NCBI GenBank assembly: GCA_944321895.1
Contig: CALUNA010000012.1
Coordinates: 29,181-93,180 of the forward strand
Source: an uncultured Bacteroidales bacterium
GTDB lineage: Bacteria > Bacteroidota > Bacteroidia > Bacteroidales > Paludibacteraceae
Length of the DNA stretch: 64,000 nucleotides
Direction: 5' to 3'
Below are positions 16,071-24,775 of the stretch, piece after piece; the first letter of the stretch is position 1, and each line of letters opens with the position of its first letter. Below the pieces are notes generated by a model. The model did no database searches and was not told where the DNA came from. It saw nothing but the letters and a program-made list of their open reading frames with translations. Position numbers and translations under genes: made by a program.

Positions 16071-16413
16071 GGTAAAGCCGATTAATAATTCTTGTCAATG
16101 TCACATTATAAAAGGTCAGAGACCCTCTTGTTTTTAAGATTTTACAAAATAAAAGTATTCTATTAATTTTTGCAAAGTTCTTTTTGGTTCTTATTTTTAT
16201 CGGTATGGAGATTATATATGGAAAGGTTATAAGGGTGTGTTTGTATATTGTTGGTGTATAATATGTTATGGCTATATTGGGATTGTTGTTTGCCTGCAAG
16301 AAAACGGCATATCAACAACAAACGACTGAAAAATTACAACAATAATCAATGAAAAAAAAGAAACAACAAGAAACGAAATGGCATAAAACGGTGCTTGATG
16401 GAAATGAAGCCAC
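16071..16413. other. AT-rich spacer between cassettes I and II
   Basis: Apart from the promoter at 16145-16192 I see no gene in these 343 bases. A 22-codon plus-strand frame at 16349-16417 (MKKKKQQETKWHKTVLDGNE) is too short and overlaps the stop of the convergently read peptidase gene. No clear terminator for the pcp operon is visible. Confidence 0.5.
16145..16192 (-). promoter_or_regulatory. Promoter of cassette I operon with paired GAACC sites
   Basis: On the minus strand AAGAACCAAAAAGAAC places two GAAC(C) units 10 bases apart, directly followed by TTTGC (-33 type), and about 15 bases on by TACTTTTA (-7 type). The arrangement repeats at 19985-20037 and 25516-25567. It reads towards the 57-residue protein gene and the following operon. 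The overlap of sites and -33 region suggests control by the regulators at 20367 or 27339. Confidence 0.6.
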
Positions 16414-17040
16414 TTAGCGTGCAAATTCATCACGCAAGGTTTCAAGCGTTAGCACCAATGCCTTTTGCATAGCCTCCATATTCAGCGTTGCATTTGCTGC
16501 TGAGAGTCTGGCAATTCCAGGGACATGGATGAAGCCTGCTTTCACAGGCAGTTCTTTCACGGTGATATAATGCAATGTGCTATACATCAAATGGTTGCAC
16601 ACATAGGTGCCAGCACTGTCGGACAGGCTTACGGGTATGCCATGCGATTGCAATGTATGGAATATATCAAAAATTGGCAAGGTGGAAGCATATTGTCTTT
16701 GTCCTGCCGGAGAAATGACAAGATTCTGTGGACGATATCCTTCATTATCCGGTTGTCTGGCGTCGGCTATATTGACTGCCACACGCTCCAAAGAAAAAGT
16801 ATCTCGAGAAGATGCCTGCCCCAGACTAACAACGAAATCCGGTCGCAGTTCATCTATTTTCTGTAGGAGAATCTCCACTGAGGCTTTAAAAGCAACGGGA
16901 AGCAAAAGTTTTGTTAGCGCCATGCCCGGCAATCCGGGTATGGATGCAACTACCTCCCATGAGGTATTGACATTACATTGCCCGAAAGGTTCGAAACCCG
17001 TTAACAATATGTTGGGACCAACTGTTACTGAGGCTGGCAT
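16414..17040 (-). CDS. pcp: Pyroglutamyl-peptidase I (peptidase C15)
   Basis: This 208-residue cytosolic cysteine peptidase removes N-terminal pyroglutamate. It starts MPASVTVGPNILLTGFEPFG, and TGFEPFG is the family hallmark. The catalytic triad is visible as glutamate in SLERVAVNIADAR, cysteine in AGTYVCNHLMY and histidine in AGFIHVPG. I chose the ATG at 17040; a TTG three codons upstream is possible but unnecessary. The start lies 11 bases after the Sel1-repeat gene stop, so it is translated from the same mRNA as that gene and the lipoprotein. Why a peptidase is tied to these surface proteins is not clear. Confidence 0.92.
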   Translation of the reverse strand: MPASVTVGPNILLTGFEPFGQCNVNTSWEVVASIPGLPGMALTKLLLPVAFKASVEILLQKIDELRPDFVVSLGQASSRDTFSLERVAVNIADARQPDNEGYRPQNLVISPAGQRQYASTLPIFDIFHTLQSHGIPVSLSDSAGTYVCNHLMYSTLHYITVKELPVKAGFIHVPGIARLSAANATLNMEAMQKALVLTLETLRDEFAR

Positions 17041-17051
17041 ACGGCACAAGA

Positions 17052-18515
17052 TTACAAATCGCCGTTTTTTTTCATTTCCATTTCTATGGAATCATTAATG
17101 GCTTTGAGTGTTTCCAGTGACTTTAAATCACCGCTCTCGGCAGCTTTGGTGTAGTAATAGATGGCCGACTGCAGGTTTTTTGCAGTACCAGTTCCTTCTT
17201 CATAACAACGCCCTAATCTGTATTGTGCCGGGGTGATTCCCCTGTCGGATGCTATTTGGAGCAACTCCAAGGCCGCTGCATAATCCTGCGGCACGCCATG
17301 CCCTTCCAAAAAACAATTGGCCAACAGGAAAAAGGCGTAGTCATCGTCGAGCTGGGTGGCATCAAAATAGCCTTGGGCCGCCAGTTCCTGATTCTGTTCA
17401 ACGCCTCTGCCAAAATAATAACAGTCAGCCAGACAGCGGATAGCTTCCGGATGCTGTTTGGCGGCCGCTTTTGTGTAATGTTCAACTGCTTTTTCGTATT
17501 GGCCGTCTTCTTTGTAGCAGGTTGCCAGTAAATAATCAAACTTTGGATTGTCCAAATGTGTACCTTTTTCAAACCAGAAAATGGCCTTTTTCAGATCTTT
17601 TGGAACGATATTGCCAGTCATATAAATGATACCCAAGTTATTGATGGCCGTTGCATTCCCTTGCTCGGCGGCCTTGGCGTACCAATAAATAGCCTTATCC
17701 GGTTCCTGTTTTCTTGCTATTCCCATTGCATAGGCCTGTGCAATGGCAAGCTGTGCCTTTTCGTTGCCCAAATAGGCATCGTGCAGGGTTTGCCGGTAAT
17801 ATTCCTGAACATCTTTGTTATATTCTTCCCATTCGTACAAACGGGCTAATTCTGCTTGTGCCTTGCCTGATTTTTTGTACCAATATGCAGCTTTCTGTAA
17901 GTCGGGTACACAACCATTTCCTTCCGAATAGCATACACCTAGGTTAAACTGCGCATTCTTGTCGCCCTGGTTGGCTGCTTTCGTAAACCATTTGATGGCT
18001 TCGGAAAAATCAAGAGGTGCTCCTGTTCCGTTATAATAACAGGAAGCAAGGTTATATTGTGCCTCTACCATTCCTGCCTCTGCCGCTTTTTTATACAGTT
18101 CTACAGCTTTCTGGGGATTTTCCTTGAGTCCCCTGCCATGGAAATAACAATTGGCCAATTCAAATTGGGCACTGGCTAATCCTTGTTCAGCAGCTTTGGT
18201 ATACCAATATACTGTATTCAGTTTGTCTTGCCTCACTCCTTTCCCGTCCTTGTAGCAGTTGCCCAGAAGAAGTTGTGCCTGTGCATTCCCTTTCTCGGCG
18301 GCTTTTGTGGCCCAATATACGGCCTTTTCAAAATCTTGCCCGACCCGTTGTCCCGTATAATAGGAGTAGGCCAAATAATATTGGGAAGCAACATTGCCTG
18401 CATTGCCTCGCTCTATAATAGCCGAGACAGGAAGTTCTTCCAACGTAAAACCTTGTGCGTGGCTTTGGGTGAAAGACAAAAAAGACATTAAAAAGAGTAT
18501 CCACTTATTTTTCAT
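17052..18515 (-). CDS. Secreted Sel1-repeat (tetratricopeptide-like) protein
   Basis: This 487-residue protein has a signal peptide ending near SHAQG and then about ten Sel1-like repeats of roughly 36 residues. Examples are NAQAQLLLGNCYKDGKGVRQ and KWFTKAANQGDKNAQFNLGV. Such repeats form a solenoid for protein binding. No enzymatic motif is visible. It sits in the middle of a three-gene operon between a lipoprotein (29 bases upstream) and pcp. In Bacteroidales, Sel1 proteins often neighbour kinases and WG-repeat proteins, as also happens in cassette III here. Likely periplasmic scaffold; partner unknown. Confidence 0.88.
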   Translation of the reverse strand: MKNKWILFLMSFLSFTQSHAQGFTLEELPVSAIIERGNAGNVASQYYLAYSYYTGQRVGQDFEKAVYWATKAAEKGNAQAQLLLGNCYKDGKGVRQDKLNTVYWYTKAAEQGLASAQFELANCYFHGRGLKENPQKAVELYKKAAEAGMVEAQYNLASCYYNGTGAPLDFSEAIKWFTKAANQGDKNAQFNLGVCYSEGNGCVPDLQKAAYWYKKSGKAQAELARLYEWEEYNKDVQEYYRQTLHDAYLGNEKAQLAIAQAYAMGIARKQEPDKAIYWYAKAAEQGNATAINNLGIIYMTGNIVPKDLKKAIFWFEKGTHLDNPKFDYLLATCYKEDGQYEKAVEHYTKAAAKQHPEAIRCLADCYYFGRGVEQNQELAAQGYFDATQLDDDYAFFLLANCFLEGHGVPQDYAAALELLQIASDRGITPAQYRLGRCYEEGTGTAKNLQSAIYYYTKAAESGDLKSLETLKAINDSIEMEMKKNGDL

Positions 18516-18544
18516 GATGAAATGTTTTTTTTTTAGTTCACAAA

Positions 18545-19855
18545 TTATAATGGCATATCCACTACGGTGTATTCTGCCTGGAAATATTCGGTAACCGGAA
18601 TGGCTGCAACAGCCTCAATCCATATATAGGTGGTATAGCGCATGCGTGCGTTTTCAAATCCGAGATAGATGGTACGAAGCCCTTGGGTGGGAATGCGTCC
18701 GTTGCATGATTGTGTCCCCATGGTAGAATAATCAACATTATACCTTAGTTCGGATGTGGATTCTCCATTCTGGAACTGTCTTGCCTGTGCAGGGTCGGCA
18801 AACACATACATGTCACAATAGACATCCTCTTCACGTAAAGGCCTGTTGTCATCCAGCAGTTGGGAAAGCAGCCCTATGCCTCTTTGTGATTCATAGAGCG
18901 GCAATCCCAGGAAACGTATTTTGCGATAAGATGTGGACATGTTGTCATAAAACTCTCCATCGGCACTACGTGCCTGTTCGCTTGTAGAGATACGCAGGCT
19001 ATACATGACGTCGGTTGCACCTTTCGGTATCTGTAAGGCTACTACGGCACGGCTATTACCTGAGAAAACCGATTTGAACTGGCTTCGAAGGGTAAATGAA
19101 CGCGGTTCGTCAAAGATATTTCTCATATCAATCCCTTTTGCCGACAAAACGCGGAACCCTCCTTTTTTGCCTTCCACTATTTCTGTTTTGACCAATTGGG
19201 GGTGCATGTACCGTTCCACAGTTGGCGCAGAATAAACAATGTCCAATGATGCGTATTGGGTTGTGCGCGGATCTACTTCTACCAGATAAATGGCTTTGTT
19301 TTTAATAGGCAAACTGTCCTCGATTGTGGTTCTTCCTATATAGGACTTAACCATAGAACGGCTGTCGGCGTTATAAATGCGGACATCGCATGGCTTCTCC
19401 ATGTAAATGTTGAATTTCAGTACATCACCTTTATGCAGATAGACTGGAAAACTTTCGATTGCTTCCATTAGATAGTCGTCTTTTTCCATAACTACCAACA
19501 CCTGGTTTTTGACAATGTCTTGCATGGCCGTATCTATTGCGGAACATAAAGCATGCGTCCTGTCTTTAAGTTGCTGACATAATGCGATTGCCGTCGAATC
19601 CATATCCATGGGGTTATAATCATAATGCAGATCTTGTCTTGCATTCCATAGTTTTCTTTGTTCCGACAAATCTGCCAGATAAATTCCATCCAGTGTCCTT
19701 TCCATTTCTTGTACCTGTACCAACGTGCTGTCAAAACGGGTTCTTTCCGCTTCCGGCATTTTGGGCTTGCCATTATTGACACAAGTCGTCATAAGAACCA
19801 ATGTCATGGATATTAATACAAATGGTTTTGTCATATCATTAATCAAATTATTCAT
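18545..19855 (-). CDS. Predicted lipoprotein of unknown function
   Basis: This 436-residue protein has a hydrophobic signal and a lipobox-like LMTTC, so it is probably a lipoprotein. ATG starts exist at 19855 and 19834; the second gives a more usual signal length. The first part of the mature protein is helical (FDSTLVQVQEMERTLDGIYL). The rest is beta-rich and includes HKGDVLKFNIYMEKPCDVRI, reminiscent of C2- or jelly-roll-like sensor domains. I cannot assign a family. It is the first gene of the lipoprotein-Sel1-pcp operon and has a promoter with GAACC-type sites at 19985-20037. Confidence 0.7.
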   Translation of the reverse strand: MNNLINDMTKPFVLISMTLVLMTTCVNNGKPKMPEAERTRFDSTLVQVQEMERTLDGIYLADLSEQRKLWNARQDLHYDYNPMDMDSTAIALCQQLKDRTHALCSAIDTAMQDIVKNQVLVVMEKDDYLMEAIESFPVYLHKGDVLKFNIYMEKPCDVRIYNADSRSMVKSYIGRTTIEDSLPIKNKAIYLVEVDPRTTQYASLDIVYSAPTVERYMHPQLVKTEIVEGKKGGFRVLSAKGIDMRNIFDEPRSFTLRSQFKSVFSGNSRAVVALQIPKGATDVMYSLRISTSEQARSADGEFYDNMSTSYRKIRFLGLPLYESQRGIGLLSQLLDDNRPLREEDVYCDMYVFADPAQARQFQNGESTSELRYNVDYSTMGTQSCNGRIPTQGLRTIYLGFENARMRYTTYIWIEAVAAIPVTEYFQAEYTVVDMPL

Positions 19856-19984
19856 TTTCTAATCTTTTTCTTTTTTCTTCAATCAATGGGTCTATTTTCT
19901 TTTCCAAAGCATCCTGCTTTTTCATGAGATAGTGAGTTCCCGTGTTGGGATATACGAACCATTATATGGTTCATTAATTATTGA

Positions 19985-20037
19985 TTTGCAAATTTAAGCA
20001 TGCTGTAATGACCAACCAAAATTCTTTTTGGTTCATA
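19985..20037 (-). promoter_or_regulatory. Promoter of cassette II operon with GAACC-type sites
   Basis: On the minus strand TGAACCAAAAAGAATTTTGG carries a GAACC unit and a degenerate GAATT 10 bases on. TAAATTTG (perfect TAnnTTTG) follows about 20 bases downstream of TTTTGG. Layout matches the cassette I promoter. Confidence 0.6.
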
Positions 20038-20261
20038 TCTGTGAGGAATGCAAACCTAAAATGCTTGTTTTTAGCAGGGAGGGGATGTGATTTTTCGTAA
20101 TCCGACAAAAACGTGATCGGTTTTGATTGGATATGCAAGGCGAAACGATTGGAGTTTCAGCAAAAAACACGTGAATAGAAGCTGCGGGTTGGTTGATATG
20201 GCAACGCTAAATTGCAAATGTAAGGTAAAAGGCAACAACATCCAAACACATCGGATAGCAA

Positions 20262-20311
20262 GACCCAAAAAGAACCAATATGAACCAACATGAACCAATA
20301 AGAACCAAACA
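20262..20311 (+). promoter_or_regulatory. Operator: five direct GAACC repeats at exact 10-bp spacing
   Basis: Five consecutive 10-base units read GACCCAAAAA, GAACCAATAT, GAACCAACAT, GAACCAATAA and GAACCAAACA. All would face the same side of the helix. They lie 56 bases upstream of the regulator ATG at 20367 and in the divergent region shared with the cassette II operon. This is the strongest operator-like array in the window and suggests cooperative binding and autoregulation. Confidence 0.75.
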
Positions 20312-20366
20312 AATGCTTGGCAAGAGAATGGAATTTTAGCAATTTTGTAATTTGAAAAGAAAAAGA

Positions 20367-20969
20367 ATGGACAAAAAGAGCCCTGAAATAACAGAACTAC
20401 GACATAGAATAGAACTTTCTATTAATCGTAAGGTCAAAACTCCGACTGATTTTGATTATCTTTCTGGGGCCGTGTGGGAACAATTGCACGAAACTATTAG
20501 CACGAGTACCTTAAAACGCCTATGGGGTTATGTGGACGGTGCTTCGCGAACGCGTAACAGTACTCTAAATCTATTGTCCAGGTTTATCGGTTATGGTGAT
20601 TGGGATGATTTTTTAAAAGAGCTGGATAACGAAAATGATGTCCAATCAGAAATGATATTGACACAACACATAGAGAGCCAGCACTTGAAAGAGGGGGATA
20701 TGATTGAGGTGGGCTGGCAGCCTAACCGCCATTGCCTGTTCCGCTATATGGGAAACCGTACATTTGTTGTGGAAAAAGCAAGCAATTCGAAGTTGAGGGT
20801 TGGTAACACGTTTATGTGCAGCCTTTTTGTTTTTGGAGAACCGCTTTATATTGAGAACCTTATCCAGGAGGGACATCCTCCCATAGCTTTTGTTGTTGGT
20901 AACAAAAATGGCCTCACGCTGCTGGAGCTTGTCAAGTCTGGTTCGACAAGCCATGAAGATATGCGGTGA
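20367..20969 (+). CDS. Bacteroidetes-type putative DNA-binding regulator A
   Basis: The 200-residue protein (start MDKKSPEITELRHRIELSIN) has a paralogue of identical length at 27339-27941. The N-terminal third contains TPTDFDYLSGAVWEQLHETI, STSTLKRLWGYVDGASRTRN and LNLLSRFIGYGDWDDFLKEL, a pattern I recall as common in Bacteroidetes proteins and consistent with a winged or helical DNA-binding fold. The C-terminal part (GDMIEVGWQPNRHCLFRYMG, GLTLLELVKSGS) is beta-rich and may sense a ligand. I chose the ATG at 20367 because the paralogue starts at the equivalent place. Five phased GAACC repeats precede it. Regulator role is inferred from context. Confidence 0.75.
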   Translation: MDKKSPEITELRHRIELSINRKVKTPTDFDYLSGAVWEQLHETISTSTLKRLWGYVDGASRTRNSTLNLLSRFIGYGDWDDFLKELDNENDVQSEMILTQHIESQHLKEGDMIEVGWQPNRHCLFRYMGNRTFVVEKASNSKLRVGNTFMCSLFVFGEPLYIENLIQEGHPPIAFVVGNKNGLTLLELVKSGSTSHEDMR

Positions 20970-21007
20970 TTGTCCGTGTCGTAAACTGGCAGAGCAGCCG
21001 CTGGCAA

Positions 21008-21040
21008 ATGGTTGTTGAACCATGTTTTTTGTTTTTTTTC
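21008..21040 (+). terminator. Terminator of regulator A
   Basis: ATGGTT pairs with AACCAT around GTTG and is followed by two long T runs. The same GCAGCCGCTGGCAAATGGTTG segment follows regulator B at 27998-28020, so the genes were duplicated with their terminators. Confidence 0.6.
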
Positions 21041-21051
21041 AATACTTTCAT

Positions 21052-21307
21052 GTGCGGCAATTCCGCAGCCTGTTGTTGCATAAACAGTCGTGCAAGGCAT
21101 TTCAGATAAGGTTCCATACTTCCGGCATTTTTTAATTAGCATTTGCAAATGTACGTGTTTTTTTGTGTTTGTCATAGAAAGGGTGGGGGATTGTTTTGTA
21201 AAGCTGGCATAGCTATGGGCTAATGTGGGCTGATTCATAAAAACAGGATTCAGTCATAAAACTTACAACTGAATCCTGTTTCCATTTACACAAAATCTTG
21301 GACAGTG
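21052..21307. repeat. addB 5'-end repeat, truncated copy
   Basis: A near-identical copy of 6190-6446 contains 22 codons of the addB start (one change, Arg to Cys at codon 7), its promoter and the intergenic hairpin. The reading frame then runs into unrelated sequence and ends, so no AddB is made. It marks the seam between cassettes II and III and shows that the flank of addB was copied along with the inserted DNA. The 343-base gap 20970-21312 holds nothing else except the regulator terminator. Confidence 0.85.
21237..21280 (-). terminator. Terminator of the cassette III operon
   Basis: AACAGGATTCAGT pairs perfectly with ACTGAATCCTGTT and is followed on the minus strand by a T run. It lies 33 bases after the stop of the 21313-23232 gene and is the duplicate of the hairpin at 6376-6418. 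Confidence 0.75.
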
Positions 21308-21312
21308 CCTTG

Positions 21313-23232
21313 TCATTTTTTTAGTTTATAGCTTTCTAAAAGCACTGCCTTTGAGAAATCAAATGATTCACCCAATACCACCTTGCCCTCATACGCCTCA
21401 ACATTTCGTTGTGTATTATCTTCCGTTACAACAACAACTAAATCAAACTGATAACGTTCCCTTGTTTTCTTACCCGTATATTTTTCAGACTGGCAAGTTA
21501 CGATGTACTTGTTGGAGTCATCAATTAATTTTACGGAAAGCACCTCATAATCAAGCATTGGACAATAGGGCTTCAACTGATCCGACAAAGAGTATCTAAA
21601 ATCGTCATTGTTAGTTCTATAATTTATATCGCAAAAAAAGTTCTTCCACAAATTTATATCATTTTGCATATCCACAGAGATAACGATATTTGCTCCCCAG
21701 AATCTCATTCCCTTAATATCCGAAGACACTGTTGTTAGTTTTGTCAAAATGTCTTCAGCCGCTTTTTTTGCCGCTTCTTCTTTCATTGCTATCGTGCGGG
21801 CTTCTGCTTCTGCTTTTGCTCGAGCTTCTGCTTCTTTTTTGGCTTGCAATTCGACTTGGGATATTGAGTCATTGACCCAATGACATTGCTTAATTATAGC
21901 TGCCTGATATGCTTTCCCTGCTTTTATTGCTTCATTTATGCGCTTCATATCCTTTTCACGCAAATAGAGTTTGTCATTATTAAAATGGATATAATCGCTG
22001 TTTGGGATATTCAACAAATATCCTTTCAGCCCATTATGGCGACTATAAATTGTATCAAGATAATTACAAACACTATCCCACTCTTGCCGTTGGTTCTCCT
22101 TCAATTGGGGCAGCATTTCGTCTCGATATGTAACCCAATTGTCTCCTACATAAGATTTCGTTTTTATGCGATTCTGCACCAAGAGCCTGTTAAGCTCGTA
22201 CAACAACCAACTACCCGGGTCCTTTGATGTATGAGTTCCAATAAGCATTTCTCCTCCTTTTTCAAGCAGCCAAACAAAATCATCAATCAACTCTTTTGAT
22301 GGGACATTGACTTTGAGCAAACGGCTGAATGGTTTTCCCATTTCACATTTCTCCGTAGCATTTGCGATATTTGTCTTGTCTCCGCCAATGGCTTTCAGGT
22401 TCAGGATGTTATCCCTATATAGAACTCTCCAAATATCATCTTCCCGGAAGAGCACATTTGTATTAACAACATATCCCAGATCATACAGTTCATCTTCCGT
22501 TATTTCATTGTTGGCAAATTTCCGGGCCAGATCTTTCAAGCCTGCCACCTGTTCATCTTTGTTTGTAATTTGCCCCTCCTTTCTATCAAACCATGACAAT
22601 ACCACCCCATTCAGAAAAGTGATTTCGCTCTCATTGCCATGAGCATCTTTCTGCTTCCATACCCCAGAATATTCACCCTCAGAAGAAAAGGCACCTGCCG
22701 TACGTTCCATTTCATTAAATAGGAAATCACCTACCAGCATTCCATGGTTAAAATTCATTGTAACAGCCACTCCCGTACGGTTGTTTTCCTTTGGGAATGT
22801 ACGGGCATATTTCCATGCGCCATGCGGGATACCATCCTTGTAATTGGCTGTCAGTTTATCTACAGTTACAGCGACACCTCCATCTGTCGTTGTAAACTCT
22901 CTTCTCATCGTAACCGTAAGCAAACCATTGAGCCAGCCATCTTTAAACGTTGCCGTTGCATTATAATTGGATTTGAAATAACGTTTCCGCCATGACGAAT
23001 TATCTTCGACCAAATTACTTCCTGCCAATTTATAATTCCCATGTTTTACATAATTCCCCAACTCATCCACATAATAAGTGTAAGTCTCCTTACAGTCCAT
23101 TATGCCATATTCATCTTCTACCTTATTGACGTTTTCTGAAAACGTCTTTAACTGCTTTGATTGTGCAGAAGCCATAAAAACACAGCTCATTATCCATAAG
23201 ACAGCCATGTATGTTTTGTTAATCTTGTACAT
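21313..23232 (-). CDS. Large secreted protein with MORN-like repeats and coiled coil
   Basis: The 639-residue protein starts MYKINKTYMAVLWIMSCVFM and has a signal peptide ending at SAQ. The first half contains antitoxin-like MORN/variant repeats such as YVKHGNYKLAGSN, FKDGWLNGLLTVTM and YKDGIPHGAWKYA. A helical middle leads to an Ala/Glu/Lys coiled coil (QAKKEAEARAKAEAEARTIA), and a beta-rich end follows. I chose 23232 because an upstream start would overlap the neighbouring gene at 23249 and lacks a signal peptide. It is the last gene of the cassette III operon. Function unknown; probably a periplasmic or surface assembly protein. Confidence 0.7.
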   Translation of the reverse strand: MYKINKTYMAVLWIMSCVFMASAQSKQLKTFSENVNKVEDEYGIMDCKETYTYYVDELGNYVKHGNYKLAGSNLVEDNSSWRKRYFKSNYNATATFKDGWLNGLLTVTMRREFTTTDGGVAVTVDKLTANYKDGIPHGAWKYARTFPKENNRTGVAVTMNFNHGMLVGDFLFNEMERTAGAFSSEGEYSGVWKQKDAHGNESEITFLNGVVLSWFDRKEGQITNKDEQVAGLKDLARKFANNEITEDELYDLGYVVNTNVLFREDDIWRVLYRDNILNLKAIGGDKTNIANATEKCEMGKPFSRLLKVNVPSKELIDDFVWLLEKGGEMLIGTHTSKDPGSWLLYELNRLLVQNRIKTKSYVGDNWVTYRDEMLPQLKENQRQEWDSVCNYLDTIYSRHNGLKGYLLNIPNSDYIHFNNDKLYLREKDMKRINEAIKAGKAYQAAIIKQCHWVNDSISQVELQAKKEAEARAKAEAEARTIAMKEEAAKKAAEDILTKLTTVSSDIKGMRFWGANIVISVDMQNDINLWKNFFCDINYRTNNDDFRYSLSDQLKPYCPMLDYEVLSVKLIDDSNKYIVTCQSEKYTGKKTRERYQFDLVVVVTEDNTQRNVEAYEGKVVLGESFDFSKAVLLESYKLKK

Positions 23233-23248
23233 GCAATTTATATTTTTA

Positions 23249-23533
23249 TTAAACAATATTCTGATAAGCGGCATTAAGTAACAAAACGAGCAAGTTAATT
23301 GCTATGATTATTTTGTAATGTCTTTTTTGTAAAAAAGGGAATCCGAACAGTAGTACCAGCGCAGTTGCTCCCCAAAGTACGACAGGCGGAAAAATTTTTA
23401 CGGCCATGATGAAATCGCCCTTGAGCAGGGAGATGAGTGCCCGTTGTGTACCACACAACGGGCAACTAACCCCTAAAAACTGTTTGTAGGAACAAGGAAG
23501 GAGATGATTCTCCAGCCAACCAACCCAAGACAT
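23249..23533 (-). CDS. DUF2752 membrane protein
   Basis: This 94-residue protein carries the signature VSCPLCGTQRALISLLKGDF, with CxxCGxTRA typical of DUF2752, and two transmembrane helices (VVLWGATALVLLFGFPFL and IIIAINLLVLLLNAAY). Members are small inner-membrane proteins of unknown function, often encoded next to DUF4190-like proteins, as here (23538-23846, four bases away). That pairing supports cotranscription. Confidence 0.85.
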   Translation of the reverse strand: MSWVGWLENHLLPCSYKQFLGVSCPLCGTQRALISLLKGDFIMAVKIFPPVVLWGATALVLLFGFPFLQKRHYKIIIAINLLVLLLNAAYQNIV

Positions 23534-23537
23534 GTTA

Positions 23538-23846
23538 CTACAAATCCAATAAGAGGGCCAAAAGTCCTGTCGAGCCTAAAATGGCAACTGCGATAATGTA
23601 ATATATCACATATAAAGCACCGAAAATGACTCCTATGATGGATAAGATGCGTCCTGCGCTCAACATGCCATATCCTGTATAGGATGCTGGAGATTCATAA
23701 TAAGCCCGTTTGCCTTTTCCTCCAAGCACAAGGCCTATGATACCACAGACAAGGCCGACAAAGAAACATCCGAATACGATGGAACAAATTCCTAAAATCA
23801 ATGTTGCGACGGCATATGGAGCCGTTTGTTTTATTTCAGTTGACAT
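23538..23846 (-). CDS. DUF4190-like small membrane protein
   Basis: This 102-residue protein has two hydrophobic hairpins rich in Gly: LILGICSIVFGCFFVGLVCG and LSIIGVIFGALYVIYYIIAV. The pattern AxxxLGIxSIVxxxxxxGxxxGIxGLVLG, with KGKRAYYESP between the helices, matches DUF4190 and related CCC-motif proteins common in Bacteroidetes. Role unknown. It partners with the DUF2752 protein downstream. Confidence 0.75.
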   Translation of the reverse strand: MSTEIKQTAPYAVATLILGICSIVFGCFFVGLVCGIIGLVLGGKGKRAYYESPASYTGYGMLSAGRILSIIGVIFGALYVIYYIIAVAILGSTGLLALLLDL

Positions 23847-23879
23847 ACTAATTCTGTTTTTGAGATTAATGATATGTTT

Positions 23880-24764
23880 TTATTTGTAACGGCTATATGC
23901 ACGTTCTCCTTTCGTGTCAATCAGGAATTCATTGCCGTTTTGATCCTCGACATCGGCATAGCCATCCCAGAAATCGTCGGCATCGGCATACTTGCAGGAG
24001 ATTGCCATTTCGCCTTTTTTATCAATATAGCCATATAAATCGTTCGTTTTGTCGTAGATCAAAGCCAATCCGTCGTTGAAGTCGCCTTCAAAATAATATC
24101 TGGAAGGCAAGCGGAACACTTCCTTTCCTTTTGTGTCAATACAGATTTCATCATCGCCATCTTCGACGATGGCAAGGCCTTCCGAGAAAGGATAAGCGCC
24201 ATCGTAAATGAAGTCTACAACCAGTGTTCCCTTTGCATTGAAATAGCCATACATATATTCACTGTTTTTGGCCAAAATCATACCGTCAAAAACACTTCCG
24301 AGAAATTTGTATTCAAAAGGAATTATATTTTCACCTTTGGCATTGAAAGCACCGTATGCCGCCATGTCTTTTTGTGCCACCATGACACCGTCTTCACACT
24401 TGCTGATATCATAATATTCCAAAGGTATTATAATTCCGCCTTTCTTGTTGATTGCCCCTTTTTTCAGGTCTTTCTGGACTATGGCAATCCCTTCCGAGAA
24501 TGAACCTGCATAATCATATTTGCATGGAATCACCTCTTTGCCCTTTTTGTTAATGAAACCCGAAAGGGAATTGCCGTCCACATCACGAGTGACACATGCC
24601 AGGCCATCGTGAAAGTCATAGATTGTCTTATATTTTTTGTCAACCTGCTGATAAGCCTTTTTTGACATAACCTCCATGGGTGAACCATCTCCTTTTCCGC
24701 CGCAAGCCGACATTATCATGCAGACAATGGGCAGAATGACTAAAAACTTAATTGTCCGTTTCAT
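23880..24764 (-). CDS. WG-repeat lipoprotein
   Basis: This 294-residue protein has a lipobox (IMSACGGKGDG) and about seven WG/KWG-type repeats of 30-35 residues. Examples are GFINKKGKEVIPCKYDYAGS, GAFNAKGENIIPFEYKFLG and GYIDKKGEMAISCKYADAD. WG repeats form beta structures whose ligand is generally unknown and are frequent in Bacteroidetes surface proteins. It belongs to the lipoprotein-rich cassette III operon, 11 bases after the preceding lipoprotein gene. Confidence 0.9.
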   Translation of the reverse strand: MKRTIKFLVILPIVCMIMSACGGKGDGSPMEVMSKKAYQQVDKKYKTIYDFHDGLACVTRDVDGNSLSGFINKKGKEVIPCKYDYAGSFSEGIAIVQKDLKKGAINKKGGIIIPLEYYDISKCEDGVMVAQKDMAAYGAFNAKGENIIPFEYKFLGSVFDGMILAKNSEYMYGYFNAKGTLVVDFIYDGAYPFSEGLAIVEDGDDEICIDTKGKEVFRLPSRYYFEGDFNDGLALIYDKTNDLYGYIDKKGEMAISCKYADADDFWDGYADVEDQNGNEFLIDTKGERAYSRYK

Positions 24765-24775
24765 TTGCTCAAATT

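Noticed and set aside
16349..16417. 22-codon Lys-rich frame MKKKKQQETKWHKTVLDG
   Set aside because: Very short, no clear ribosome site and overlaps the end of pcp.
20071..20342. Short minus-strand frames reading GSYWFMLVHIGS-like repeats
   Set aside because: They are translations of the GAACC operator repeats and not genes.
20932..21117. 61-codon frame starting MEPYLKCLARLFMQQQ
   Set aside because: It is the truncated addB start in the duplicated repeat; after 22 codons it reads through regulator terminator sequence.
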